Positions 18,324 to 27,054 of a stretch of DNA of 64,000 nucleotides are shown piece by piece. A model generated the notes under the pieces. That model was not told where the DNA came from. It did no database searches and saw only the letters and a list, made by a program, of their open reading frames with translations. Each line of letters opens with the position of its first letter. The first letter of the stretch is position 1. Source of the stretch: Neobacillus notoginsengisoli (GTDB lineage Bacteria > Bacillota > Bacilli > Bacillales > Cytobacillaceae); the NCBI RefSeq assembly GCF_003515685.1, contig NZ_QWEG01000001.1:310001-374000 (forward strand), read 5' to 3'. The translations under genes were made by a program, and so were the position numbers.

Positions 18324-18360
18324 AGTGTCCCTGCGAGCTTATGGCAGGGACACTGCTTTT
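18324..18360 (+). terminator. Attenuating terminator between precursor and maturation genes
   Basis: AGTGTCCCTGC and GCAGGGACACT form an 11-bp stem followed by GCTTTTATGG. It lies between the precursor gene and its enzymes, where partial read-through would give more precursor than enzyme. Confidence 0.75.
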
Positions 18361-18440
18361 ATGGCTATACATAAAGGACAAATAAAACGACATAGAATGA
18401 TAGTGCATCGTTGTAATAATTAGAAATAAGGAGGAGCGGA

Positions 18441-20396
18441 ATGTCAAAACTGAACTCGTCCACACGTCTGAAGGTAAAAAGAGATACATTTTATCTGCCT
18501 GATCCGGAAGGCGGTGTGTATTTTAGAAATAACGAAAGCTCATTCCGTATGAAAGGGAGTACCATCTATCAGTGGATTGAGACACTGATACCCATGTTCA
18601 ACGGGGAGCAAACATTGGGAGAATTGACAGAAGGACTGACGGCCCCGTATCAGAAGAGAGTCTTTGAGATTGGGGAAACGCTGGTCCAGAATGGCTTTGT
18701 GCGGGATATAAGTCAAGACCGGCCACATCAATTAAATCGGACGGTTCTTGAAAAATATTCGTCGCAAATTGAATTTATCGAGAATTTTGTTGATTCAGCC
18801 GCGTACCAATTTCAGGAATTCCGTCAGGCAAAAGTTCTGGCTGTCGGAGCTGGTCCGATTCTTGTTTCATTGGTGGGGGCATTAATTGAATCCGGACTTC
18901 CTAAATTCGATTTCCTCGTAACAGATTCAATACCAACAAATCGTCGGAGAATTGATGAACTAGTGCGGAATGCGCGTGAAGCCGACTCTGAGGTGGAGGT
19001 TAAGGAGCACCCATTTGAAGAAGGAGAACAGAAGAGTTTTTGGAAACAAGCAGTACAGCCCTATGATTGGGTTCTATTTGTCTCGCAGGATGGGAATGTA
19101 AATGAACTAAGGAATCTTAATGCTGTTTGCAAAGAGGAAAGAAAGGGTTTTCTGCCTGCCATTTGTTTAGAGCAAGTAGGCCTGGCTGGTCCAGTCGTTC
19201 ATCCAGAATCAGATGGGTGCTGGGAGTCTGCATGGCGCCGCCTTCACCGGTCAGCCGTGCAAACAGATCAGAAAACTGACAGCTTCTCTTCAACAACTGG
19301 TTCCATTTTGGCAAATGTCCTTGTATTTGAATTATTCAAGAAGGCTGCAGGGATTTCAAGTCCAACCAATGGCAATCAAATTTACCTGCTTGATTTAGAC
19401 ACATTGGAAGGCAACTGGTTATCATTCATTGCCCACCCGTTGGTAACGTCTTCCAGTAAGGCTCCGAGGCTAGTAGAAGACCTTGATTTCAAGATTGAAC
19501 AAGAACCGAACAGAAATTCTCCGCCTAGTAAACTATTGGACTATTTTAGCGGGCTGACTTCCGAAGAGATTGGGATTTTCCACTCTTGGGAGGAACGGGA
19601 TTTAATACAGCTTCCTCTCCCACGGTGTTATGTTCAAGCAGTTCATCCAGTTTCCGATGGGCCGGCAGACCTTCTTCCAGAGGTGCTTTGCGCTGGTTTT
19701 ACACATGAGGATGCCAAAAGGAATGCCGGACTGACCGGCATTGAAATGTATGTTTCAAAATGGATTGATTCACTTGTTAATGGGTTTCAAAATGATCATG
19801 GTAATCGGAGCATCCCAGAGGGTTTTATGGGGTTTGGTGCGGGAGAAACAATTGAAGAAGCCGTTTGTCGAGGGTTGCAAAGATATTTAGATGAAGAATT
19901 AAAAGAAAGAAAGGAAGATCAACAGGGCACGATTTTGGCTGTACATGAAGGATTAATAGAAGATCAGCAATGCAAATATTATTTTAAGTCACTGACCACC
20001 TTAAATGGCCCACCGCTTATCGAGTTGAGAGAGGAAATTCTGGGCTTCCCTGTCATCCGGGTAAGCTCGGATGGCCGATGCTATACGAAAGCAGGTTTGA
20101 ATATAACGTTGGCATTACGGAATGCATTGCAACTGGCCTTATTAAATACTCAAAACCAGGATCATTCAATGGCAAGGCAGATAAAAGAGCCAGCTGATTT
20201 TTTTGACAAAAAGAAATCCAATCTCACCATTCCTTCTTGTGATGAAATGATTCAATTAGAGCTGTTACAGTCATCTATTCAGGTCTTAAATGAAAATAGG
20301 AAACGCTTATTTGTTTATGATCTTTCGTTTGAACCTTTTTTGAAAGAGGAACTGGCAGGAGTATTTGGTGTACAGGTTCGGGAGGAGGGATCCTAG
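18441..20396 (+). CDS. TOMM maturation protein (ThiF-like, thiazole bacteriocin family)
   Basis: A 651-residue protein matching the family of putative thiazole-containing bacteriocin maturation proteins. The N-terminal ~90 residues (YLPDPEGGVYFRNNESSFRM, LGELTEGL) resemble a PqqD/RRE-like peptide-recognition unit. Next comes a Rossmann-like ThiF/E1 segment, VLAVGAGPILVSLVGALIE, followed by YDWVLFVSQDG. The C-terminal half resembles a degenerate YcaO region (FMGFGAGETIEEAVCRGLQRY). It probably binds the leader peptide and presents the core to the cyclodehydratase. AAGGAGGAGCGG precedes the ATG, and the stop overlaps the next start by one base. Confidence 0.85.
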   Translation: MSKLNSSTRLKVKRDTFYLPDPEGGVYFRNNESSFRMKGSTIYQWIETLIPMFNGEQTLGELTEGLTAPYQKRVFEIGETLVQNGFVRDISQDRPHQLNRTVLEKYSSQIEFIENFVDSAAYQFQEFRQAKVLAVGAGPILVSLVGALIESGLPKFDFLVTDSIPTNRRRIDELVRNAREADSEVEVKEHPFEEGEQKSFWKQAVQPYDWVLFVSQDGNVNELRNLNAVCKEERKGFLPAICLEQVGLAGPVVHPESDGCWESAWRRLHRSAVQTDQKTDSFSSTTGSILANVLVFELFKKAAGISSPTNGNQIYLLDLDTLEGNWLSFIAHPLVTSSSKAPRLVEDLDFKIEQEPNRNSPPSKLLDYFSGLTSEEIGIFHSWEERDLIQLPLPRCYVQAVHPVSDGPADLLPEVLCAGFTHEDAKRNAGLTGIEMYVSKWIDSLVNGFQNDHGNRSIPEGFMGFGAGETIEEAVCRGLQRYLDEELKERKEDQQGTILAVHEGLIEDQQCKYYFKSLTTLNGPPLIELREEILGFPVIRVSSDGRCYTKAGLNITLALRNALQLALLNTQNQDHSMARQIKEPADFFDKKKSNLTIPSCDEMIQLELLQSSIQVLNENRKRLFVYDLSFEPFLKEELAGVFGVQVREEGS

Positions 20397-22336
20397 TGGC
20401 CGCCCAAATAGTAATGGATGGAAAGGGGTTATTAGCGGATTTTGTCTTTGATCAATTATCCCAAACCTTTACAATAACGCGTCAAAATTTCGAAGAAGAC
20501 GTTCCGGTTGAAACAGAACTGGCTCTCGTGCTCCGCGATTCCTGGCATTCTTTGGTTCATCAAAAAGCCGAAAAAAGATTTAGGGATGCAGGTATCCCAT
20601 GGCTTCGAGGTTTCGTTTCGTTTGGGGAAGGAATCATTGGACCGTTCGTACGCCCGGATACACCGGGATGTTCTTGCTGTGCTGATATCCGGCTTATTAC
20701 TGCAGGGCCGGACCGACATGAAATGTTGGAGATTCAAGGGAAAATGGCAGCAAAAGAAGGGGAACTGCGAGATTCCTGGGTATCACGGATTGGATTATCT
20801 CATATGGCAGATTTGATCAGTCATGAAGTGAGGAAGATTCTTCAAGGAGAATCCTGCAACTTAGAAGAAAGGATGTACATCACAAACCTAAAAATGCTAT
20901 CGACCTCACGCCACTTATTCTTGCCTGACCCATCGTGCCCGCTGTGCAGTTCATTACCCAATGATACTCCAGAATTGGCTCGAATCCGGTTACAATCCAG
21001 TCCTAAAATCAACAGGGACAGTTATCGCAGCCGTTCGATGGATGAATTAAAAACAGTACTAGTCAAAGATTATCTTGATTTTCGTACTGGACTCATGAAT
21101 GGGAAAATGCAGGATGTCAGGCTGCCATTTGCTGATGTGTTAGTGATCATGCCTCTGTTTGGAGGAGATGAGGGAGTAGCGGGCCGGACGAATTCTTATG
21201 AAATCAGTGAACTGACTGCGATTTTGGAAGGTTTGGAGCGATATTGCGGAATCGGGCCCCGGGGAAAAAGGACAGTCGTTCGTGATTGTTATCGCCATTT
21301 AGAACATAACGCATTAAATCCTGAAAGTGTAGGTGTTCATGAATCCGAACAATATGAAAAGCCTCATTTTCCTTATAAAAAGTTCAATCCTGATGCCCAG
21401 ATGAATTGGGTCTGGGGGTACTCATTTTTACAAGAACGGCTGATTCTCGTTCCAGAGTTGCTTGCCTATTACAGCTTAAGCTGTGGGGAGGGCTTTGTAT
21501 ATGAAACATCAAACGGATGCGCGTTAGGCGGAAGTTTAGAAGAAGCCATTTTCCATGCCATCATGGAGGTTGTCGAGCGGGATTCGTTTTTGTTAACCTG
21601 GTTTGCGAGGCTCCGCCTCCCACGGCTTGATCTCCGTTCTGCAAGCGATTCAGAATTACAGCTGATGGTGGACCGTATTCAAGATGTGGCCGGATATGAT
21701 CTTTACTTTTACAATTCAACGATGGAACATGGCATTCCAAGTGTGTGGGCCATTGCAAAAAATAAAAGATCCAATGGTGTAAACATCATATGTGCTGCAG
21801 GTGCGAATCCTGATCCAATTAAGGCTGTCAAAAGCACGATTTTCGAGCTTGCCGGAATGATGTTCAGGGATGACGAAAAATTGGAGACGAACAGACAGAA
21901 ATATGAAAAGATGCTGCATAACCCGTTCGCAGTTCGGACGATGGAGGACCATGGAATGCTGTACGGTCTGAAAGAAGCAGAGGAACGGTTTGCTTTTTTA
22001 TTGGATGATCAACGGCCTTTACGCACATTTGCCGAGGAATTCAAGGAGCCTCCGACCAATGCGGATTTAAAGGATGACCTCGAGGATATTCTAAAGAAGT
22101 TTCGCCGCTTGAACCTGGATGTGATTGTCGTTGACCAAACTTCGCCGGTTATCAAGCGGAATGGGTTATTTTGCGTAAAAGTCATCATTCCCGGTATGCT
22201 GCCAATGACATTCGGGCATCACCTCACTCGTGTGAAAGGTTTGGAAAGAGTGCTCAAGGTCCCGGTTCAGCTTGGATTTGAGACGGAACCATTAACGTAT
22301 GAACAGCTTAACCCATTTCCCCATCCGTTCCCATAA
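20396..22336 (+). CDS. TOMM cyclodehydratase (YcaO domain, fused leader-binding region)
   Basis: A 646-residue ATP-dependent YcaO enzyme that cyclises Cys and Ser of the precursor to azolines. The N-terminal third is an E1-like partner region with zinc-type cysteine pairs CSCC (near residue 100) and CPLC (near 182). The YcaO core starts around NSYEISELTAILEGLERYCG and includes the ATP-binding SNGCALGGSLEEAIFHAIMEVVERDSF region. The chain ends in a proline-rich PFPHPFP, the PxPxP tail that TOMM YcaO enzymes need for activity. The GTG start overlaps the preceding TAG, which implies translational coupling. Confidence 0.92.
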   Translation: MAAQIVMDGKGLLADFVFDQLSQTFTITRQNFEEDVPVETELALVLRDSWHSLVHQKAEKRFRDAGIPWLRGFVSFGEGIIGPFVRPDTPGCSCCADIRLITAGPDRHEMLEIQGKMAAKEGELRDSWVSRIGLSHMADLISHEVRKILQGESCNLEERMYITNLKMLSTSRHLFLPDPSCPLCSSLPNDTPELARIRLQSSPKINRDSYRSRSMDELKTVLVKDYLDFRTGLMNGKMQDVRLPFADVLVIMPLFGGDEGVAGRTNSYEISELTAILEGLERYCGIGPRGKRTVVRDCYRHLEHNALNPESVGVHESEQYEKPHFPYKKFNPDAQMNWVWGYSFLQERLILVPELLAYYSLSCGEGFVYETSNGCALGGSLEEAIFHAIMEVVERDSFLLTWFARLRLPRLDLRSASDSELQLMVDRIQDVAGYDLYFYNSTMEHGIPSVWAIAKNKRSNGVNIICAAGANPDPIKAVKSTIFELAGMMFRDDEKLETNRQKYEKMLHNPFAVRTMEDHGMLYGLKEAEERFAFLLDDQRPLRTFAEEFKEPPTNADLKDDLEDILKKFRRLNLDVIVVDQTSPVIKRNGLFCVKVIIPGMLPMTFGHHLTRVKGLERVLKVPVQLGFETEPLTYEQLNPFPHPFP

Positions 22337-22359
22337 TGGAAGAGTAGGAGGACAAACAT

Positions 22360-23937
22360 TTGGAGCTGGAAACATTTCTACACCTGCTGCATTTTGACAC
22401 GGAAAAAGTCTTTCCGCCAGATTGGGAGGTAGACTGGGAAGACGCGCCACTTCCGTATAAATTGTACCGTCGCTTGCCAGAGATTCCTTTATCTGCAGAA
22501 GTGCCCTTAACTCTCCAGAAGAGGGAAGATGATCGAAACCCAAGTCTGGATGAACTTGGCCATTTCTTATGGTATGTATACGGTCTAACGCAATTCGCTC
22601 AATCTCCCATAATTGATGAAACTGGAAAGAATGTGAGCTTTACACCGTCATTACGAAGATTTGTTCCTTCCGGAGGGGCATTGTATCCGAATGAAGTATA
22701 TGTGTATGTAAAGCTGGATGATGTTCCAGAAGGAATTTACCATTACGATGTAGCGCACCACCAGCTTATTTTGCTGCGGGAAGGGAATTATGATCACTAC
22801 TTGTCCAGAAGTCTTGATAACGGCGTTCCTCTTTCCGACTGTTTTTGCACCGTTTTTGTCTCGACGCTTTTTTGGAAAAACTTTTATAAATACAATAATT
22901 TTTCCTATAGGCTCCAAGGGCTGGACGCAGGGGTGATCATTGGGCAAACCCTGGGAGTGGCCAATCAAATGGGGTTGTCTACAAAGGTATGCTACCAATT
23001 TCTTGATCGGTCACTCAACCACTTGCTTGGGTTATCCGAGCAGGAGGAAAGTGTATATGCGGTGATCCCGTTAAGTACGAAACCGTCAATGATTTGTGTG
23101 GACAATGGGAAAAAAAGAGACCAAACTATGTCAGCCACTGAACTGTGCCGGGAAGTTCCAGTGTTGAATCATACTGTCTATAATCGTTCAAAAAGAGTCA
23201 TTGATTATCCGATGCTGAAAAAACTGAATGAAGCATCGATGTTCGAAACAACGAAGTCTTTTGCAAAATTAACGAATAAGAATGCTGAAACTCCATTAGG
23301 TCCCGAGATGGTCTTCCTGCCAGTTACGGAGAGCTTCTCATGTGATTTCGCAGCAGCGTGCAGAAAGCGGTATTCTCCGGGTATTGATTTCACGTTAGGA
23401 AATGTGAGCCAAACACAAATATCTACGTTATTAAAAGAGACATCTTCTTTTCTGTATCAAAATGATCTTGACGATACAGAGGGACAAATTGAAAGCCGTG
23501 TTTCACTATATGGAAGTTTTTACCGTGTAGAGGGAATTCTTGATGGCGCTTACGCATATGACAATCGGACGCATGCACTGCGGAGAATAACGAAGGGGGA
23601 TCACCGGGAGTTTTTGCAAGATGGATTAACAATGCCTTTTGTCAATATGGCTCAAGTTCCGCTCTGCATAAATGTAGTTGGAGACAGGGATCACCTCAAG
23701 GAGAGATTGGGGGTTAGAGGATACCGTATTCAACAAATGGAAGCGGGCATTCTCGTGCAACGGCTGCTCTTGGTGGCGAGTGCTTTAGGAATGAACGGGC
23801 ATGCATTATTGGGATTCGATGCGAACCAAAGTGATGAGCTATTCAGGAGTGAATCGAAAGGAAAAACGGGCTTGATCCAAATTCCCGTCGGACCACACCA
23901 TCCACGCGCTTGGATAAAAGGGGGTTTGCATAGTTAG
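22360..23937 (+). CDS. SagB-type FMN dehydrogenase (azoline oxidase)
   Basis: A 525-residue protein of the SagB/ThcOx nitroreductase family, which oxidises azolines to thiazoles and oxazoles with FMN. The N-terminal half has LGHFLWYVYGLTQF, then RRFVPSGGALYPNEVYVYV (FMN site) and GVANQMGLSTKVCYQFL. The C-terminal half repeats a weaker nitroreductase pattern with MEAGILVQRLLLVASALGMNG, so it appears to be a tandem duplication. TTG start at 22360 with AGGAGG 8 bases upstream. Last gene of the operon, followed by a terminator. Confidence 0.88.
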   Translation: MELETFLHLLHFDTEKVFPPDWEVDWEDAPLPYKLYRRLPEIPLSAEVPLTLQKREDDRNPSLDELGHFLWYVYGLTQFAQSPIIDETGKNVSFTPSLRRFVPSGGALYPNEVYVYVKLDDVPEGIYHYDVAHHQLILLREGNYDHYLSRSLDNGVPLSDCFCTVFVSTLFWKNFYKYNNFSYRLQGLDAGVIIGQTLGVANQMGLSTKVCYQFLDRSLNHLLGLSEQEESVYAVIPLSTKPSMICVDNGKKRDQTMSATELCREVPVLNHTVYNRSKRVIDYPMLKKLNEASMFETTKSFAKLTNKNAETPLGPEMVFLPVTESFSCDFAAACRKRYSPGIDFTLGNVSQTQISTLLKETSSFLYQNDLDDTEGQIESRVSLYGSFYRVEGILDGAYAYDNRTHALRRITKGDHREFLQDGLTMPFVNMAQVPLCINVVGDRDHLKERLGVRGYRIQQMEAGILVQRLLLVASALGMNGHALLGFDANQSDELFRSESKGKTGLIQIPVGPHHPRAWIKGGLHS

Positions 23938-24022
23938 GGAAGGGAAAAGTAACCTTTTGATAACCCCGTCGTAATTTAGTAATGGGCTTACTTCAGAGGT
24001 GTAAACATTGTTAAACACATGG

Positions 24023-24054
24023 AAAACGCACTTCATCACAGTGCGTTTTTTTTA
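24023..24054 (+). terminator. Terminator of the TOMM operon
   Basis: AAACGCACT tcatcac AGTGCGTTT followed by T8. Confidence 0.92.
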
Positions 24055-24249
24055 TTGATTTATCCACATTTTGGCGCGAAGTTCTGTTGCTCATTTGGTC
24101 CTAATTCACATGGTGAATCACAGGTATGAAAAAATTATGGGAGGGTGTGTGTTTTTTTGATTTAGTGAGTGAATGATGTTGCAATTATGACGGTTATAGG
24201 ATATCTATGGCAAAATAATATTATGGATATTGGAAAGTTTGTGAAAAAA

Positions 24250-24286
24250 TGAACTTACGCTAACGGGGCAGATAGTTGAACAAGGA
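24250..24286 (+). repeat. Cassette-type repeat, copy 6 (second hairpin only)
   Basis: GAACTTACGCTAACGGGGCA followed by GATAGTTGAACAAGGA; the terminator-like first hairpin is missing. First copy of the right block. Confidence 0.7.
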
Positions 24287-24355
24287 AAACAACTTTAAAT
24301 GTATATTTGACCAAAAAAGCGACGTAAGAGGAATTAATTTATTTATTGTATTCTT

Positions 24356-24387
24356 TTTAGAAAGGCTGACTACCTTAGTAGTCAGCC
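24356..24387 (-). terminator. Terminator of yjcZ-like gene
   Basis: GGCTGACTAC CTAAGG-type loop GTAGTCAGCC, a 10-bp perfect stem; the minus-strand reading continues TTTCTAAAAAG. Confidence 0.7.
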
Positions 24388-24411
24388 TCAACTAGGAATA
24401 CCTAATTTAAA

Positions 24412-24522
24412 TTAGTAACCATGATGGACAAAGGAAACTCCAACGATGATTAAAAGAATAAATAGCACTACGATAAGTGCAAAATTCATACGATGTCCAT
24501 ATCCGCCATATCCTCCGCTCAT
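24412..24522 (-). CDS. YjcZ-family small sporulation-type protein (36 aa)
   Basis: The protein is [20 protein letters not shown]..., a Gly/Tyr-rich head and one membrane-spanning helix ending FVHHGY. This is the typical layout of YjcZ/YxeD-like Bacillus peptides found in sporulating cells. AATGGAGGTG lies at proper distance before the ATG. It is the only gene on the minus strand inside the right repeat block, so either it predates the block or units can invert. Confidence 0.85.
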   Translation of the reverse strand: MSGGYGGYGHRMNFALIVVLFILLIIVGVSFVHHGY

Positions 24523-24774
24523 AGCTTACACCTCCATTTTTTGAAGTTAGTACAGTATATGTAACTGGATTTAACATGCTTGGACAACTGACTTAATTAT
24601 GAATTAAAGGACACCCATTATAATGAGTGTCCAGTAGAAGGTAAAAAAACTGTGGTGGTAGATGGCGGCTAATTTAGTTTATGCGTAAAATTACCAATAT
24701 GAAATGGACAAGAGTGGATTTAATAGTTCGTAATTCGGTGATTTTGTGAAATGTAGGATTACTTGTTAAACGAA

Positions 24775-24856
24775 CGGCTGAGTTGGTCCAGCAGGATTAA
24801 CCGCCTTTTTTGTTGAATTTCTTATTGAACAAACGGGGCAGGATAGTTGAAAAAGC
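24775..24856 (+). repeat. Cassette-type repeat, copy 7
   Basis: CGGCTGAGTTGGTCCAGCAG, GGATTAACCGCC with six T, TTGTTGAATTTCTTATTG, AACAAACGGGGCAGGATAGT. Confidence 0.88.
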
Positions 24857-24931
24857 TTGAATATTAAATTAAGCAAAAATGAAACTTGGCAACGAATTGC
24901 AACGTAACTAATGTAAGGAGGGGGTTATGGT

Positions 24932-25361
24932 ATGTTAGGGTTTTTGTTTTTTCTTATTTCTCCACTAATTTTATTGGTAGGTTGTCAGAGGGAATGATGA
25001 TATTTCAACAACTACTCCAAAAGAAGCTTTGGAACGGTTACATTTAAACGAAAATTATGCAGAAGTAAAGGAAATTTATGAAACGGTCAACATTGATGAA
25101 GGAAGAGTTATTAGTGTTTATAAAGGAATTTTAGACAATGATGAAGATATATTTGCAGCAAATATTGAAAAAGAGGATGGTAAGTGGTTGGTAACAGATG
25201 CCGCAAACATTGGTATGCCTTCGGCTATTAAGCTGAACCAAAGTTCCTCTACTGAAAAATTCGAAGCAGGTTATACAAATGAAAAATCAATATCTAAAGA
25301 AAATGTTAAATTAATTGAAATAGATAACAATGAATATACGGTTTGGATTGAGGTTTTTTAG
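24932..25361 (+). pseudogene. Lipoprotein gene with one frameshift
   Basis: AAGGAGGGGG precedes an ATG at 24932 that opens a lipoprotein signal (MLGFLFFLISPLILLVGC, cysteine at the lipobox end), but the frame stops at QRE. Moving one base near 24990 restores a continuous protein GNDDISTTTPKEALERLHLN and on to 25361 (IDEGRVISVYKG, KWLVTDAANIG). This would be a ~143-residue lipoprotein of unknown function. The shift lies at an AGAGGGAA run, so it could be a sequencing error. Confidence 0.7.
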
Positions 25362-25390
25362 TATTCGAAGTAAAATCATCTTCAACAAAA

Positions 25391-25442
25391 AGGTGCTTTG
25401 TTCCTAGGAGGATTAAGGCACCTTTTTGTTGAATTACTTATT
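25391..25442 (+). repeat. Cassette-type repeat, copy 8, left half (split by IS)
   Basis: AGGTGCTTTGTTCCTAGGAG, GGATTAAGGCACC with T5, GTTGAATTACTTATT; then the sequence turns into the IS end. The missing second hairpin reappears at 26958. Confidence 0.88.
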
Positions 25443-25583
25443 GTGCTAAACCAGCTAATAGTTTGTCAACATTTTTCATTTAAAAGGTTTTTTGTTGTGT
25501 GGTATGCTAAAAATAAGCATGCCAAATAACCTTCCGTGATAGGTCTTTTGGAAGGTTTTGAGCTATTTAGCTAGCTTTTCATT

Positions 25584-26712
25584 TTAGGCTATATCTTGGA
25601 AAGTTGAATTGCTTTTTAAGAGTGCATAAATCCAATGCAAAAGCTTATTGGCACAAGCGATTATGGCTACCTTGTATGGCTTTCCTTCTCCACGTTTCTT
25701 ATCATAAAACTCCCGAAGTTTCTTATTGCGTGCGATGATTTCAGGTGTGGTCTTCTTTTTGCGTGCATCACGAATCGCACACCGGACAGCCATATATAAC
25801 GCATGTCTCAGCCTGCTTGAGCCTCTTTTTGTTATCCGGTTGACTGTCCCTTTGAATCTGCCGGATTCAAAGATACTGGGATCTAACCCGGCAAAGGCCA
25901 CAAGTTTTTTTGGGTGGTTAAACCGTTCAATCTCCCCGATTTCAGAAATGATCGTTGCCGCGATCTTTTCTCCGATACCCGGGATGGATTGGATGAGTTG
26001 ATATTCTTCCATTTCTTTTGCCAAGGCATCTATCTCTGCTTCCAACTTCGATAGATGCCTTTGGTATTCCAGAAGAATCTTTATATTCAGTTCAAGACTT
26101 GTAATATGGCTTTGATACAATATTTCCCTGAAAGGATTCCTGGAGGCTGCCTCGATAAGCTTCTTTGCCTGAGTGCGTGCCCACTTACTTGAACGGCTTT
26201 TACAAAGCTCATCAATCCGCTTGGCCAGGCTATCTTCTTCAACTTCCAATACTTCCTTGGATGTAGGGAAGTCCAATAAGGTTAATAGTGAGACAACTGA
26301 ATATAAATCTCCAAAAACACCTTCGTATTCAGGGAATACCTGATCAAGCACTGACTGGAATTGGAGCTTTGTTTGTACATACATACCTGTCATACTTTCG
26401 TGCTGCCTTGTAAGGTTGCGAAGGTTCAGAAGCTGAATTCCACGTTTTTTATAAGGCTCCAGCTCCTCTTTGTAATAGAGCTCACACAAATGCCTGGCAT
26501 CGATGATGTCCGTTTTTACCTTCCGCAAGGAAGAGCTTTTTGCCCGATATGATACTAGTGGGTTAACAATAATAAGCAAGTAGCCCCTTTCCTCAAAATA
26601 CTGGACGACAGGCGTATGATAATGGCCTGTGGTTTATAAGGTTTTTTCTTATCTAGGAAAGCCTGTACCTGGCTTTCGCCTTTGGCCACATCCAGTCCAA
26701 AAACAGGATTCA
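25584..26712 (-). pseudogene. IS110-family transposase, internally deleted
   Basis: DEDD RuvC-like recombinase with a C-terminal Tnp20 domain. The true N-terminus is at 26712 (MNPVFGLDVAKGESQVQAFL), but after KPYK about 40-50 codons are missing. The frame shifts before the rest resumes at TGHYHTPVVQYFEERGY and continues through VKTDIIDARHLCELY and SIPGIGEKIAATIISEIG to 25584. The lost block contains the second acidic residue of the DEDD site, normally just before TGHY. The remaining 331-codon frame cannot supply a complete catalytic centre. The element is probably immobile unless helped in trans. Confidence 0.85.
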
Positions 26713-26957
26713 TTCTTTTATCTCCTCCAATAATTTATAAATTTACCGGCAGCCCCTAGTCCTTCTTGCAGTTTCATAGCTTCGCTTGTTATACGAGATC
26801 ATTGTCCCAACCAGCAAAATCATGTTTAAGCAAGTAGGGGGTGAACTGTTTAGTTGACGGGATCCTCCTCCCACGGGCAGGTACGTTCTACCCCGGCTAC
26901 CGTAATAATAAAACCATATAAAAAATGGTCAACCAGAAATATCTGGCTAACCTTATA
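26713..26957 (-). ncRNA. Candidate IS110 guide (bridge/seek) RNA region
   Basis: IS110 elements carry a structured guide RNA in the non-coding end upstream of the transposase gene. This 245-base stretch is in that position. It holds ACGGGCAGGT at 26873-26882 and GTTTAGTTGA at 26848-26857, which echo the two halves of the second repeat hairpin (ACGGGGCAG and GTTTAGTTGA) beside which the IS sits. No transcript evidence; the fold was not computed. Confidence 0.4.
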
Positions 26958-26987
26958 ATACGAACGGGGCAGGTTAGTTGAACAAAA
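26958..26987 (+). repeat. Cassette-type repeat, copy 8, right half
   Basis: ATACGAACGGGGCAGGTTAG followed by TTGAACAAAAC, the second hairpin that belongs to 25391-25442. Confidence 0.85.
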
Positions 26988-27054
26988 CTCGGTAAAGGAT
27001 AATTACGATTAAACTAGAATTTATAACTCAATGATATATTTTAGGAGGAACCAA

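Larger units (their letters stand above)
25443..26957 (-). mobile_element. IS110-family insertion sequence inside repeat copy 8
   Basis: A ~1.5-kb element whose insertion separates the two hairpins of one repeat. The ends show an imperfect inverted relation: GCTAAACCAGCTAATAG near the left, and on the minus strand GGTTAGCCAGATATTTC at the right, both leading to a CATTTTT. No target duplication is visible. The single transposase gene is on the minus strand with ~245 bases of non-coding DNA upstream of it, as in IS110 elements. Exact ends are uncertain by a few bases. Confidence 0.85.

Noticed and set aside
18092-18423. Proline/lysine- and alanine/valine-rich ORFs over the precursor gene
   Set aside because: Shadows of the Gly-Cys repeat in other frames; the heterocycloanthracin-type frame has the leader and ribosome site.
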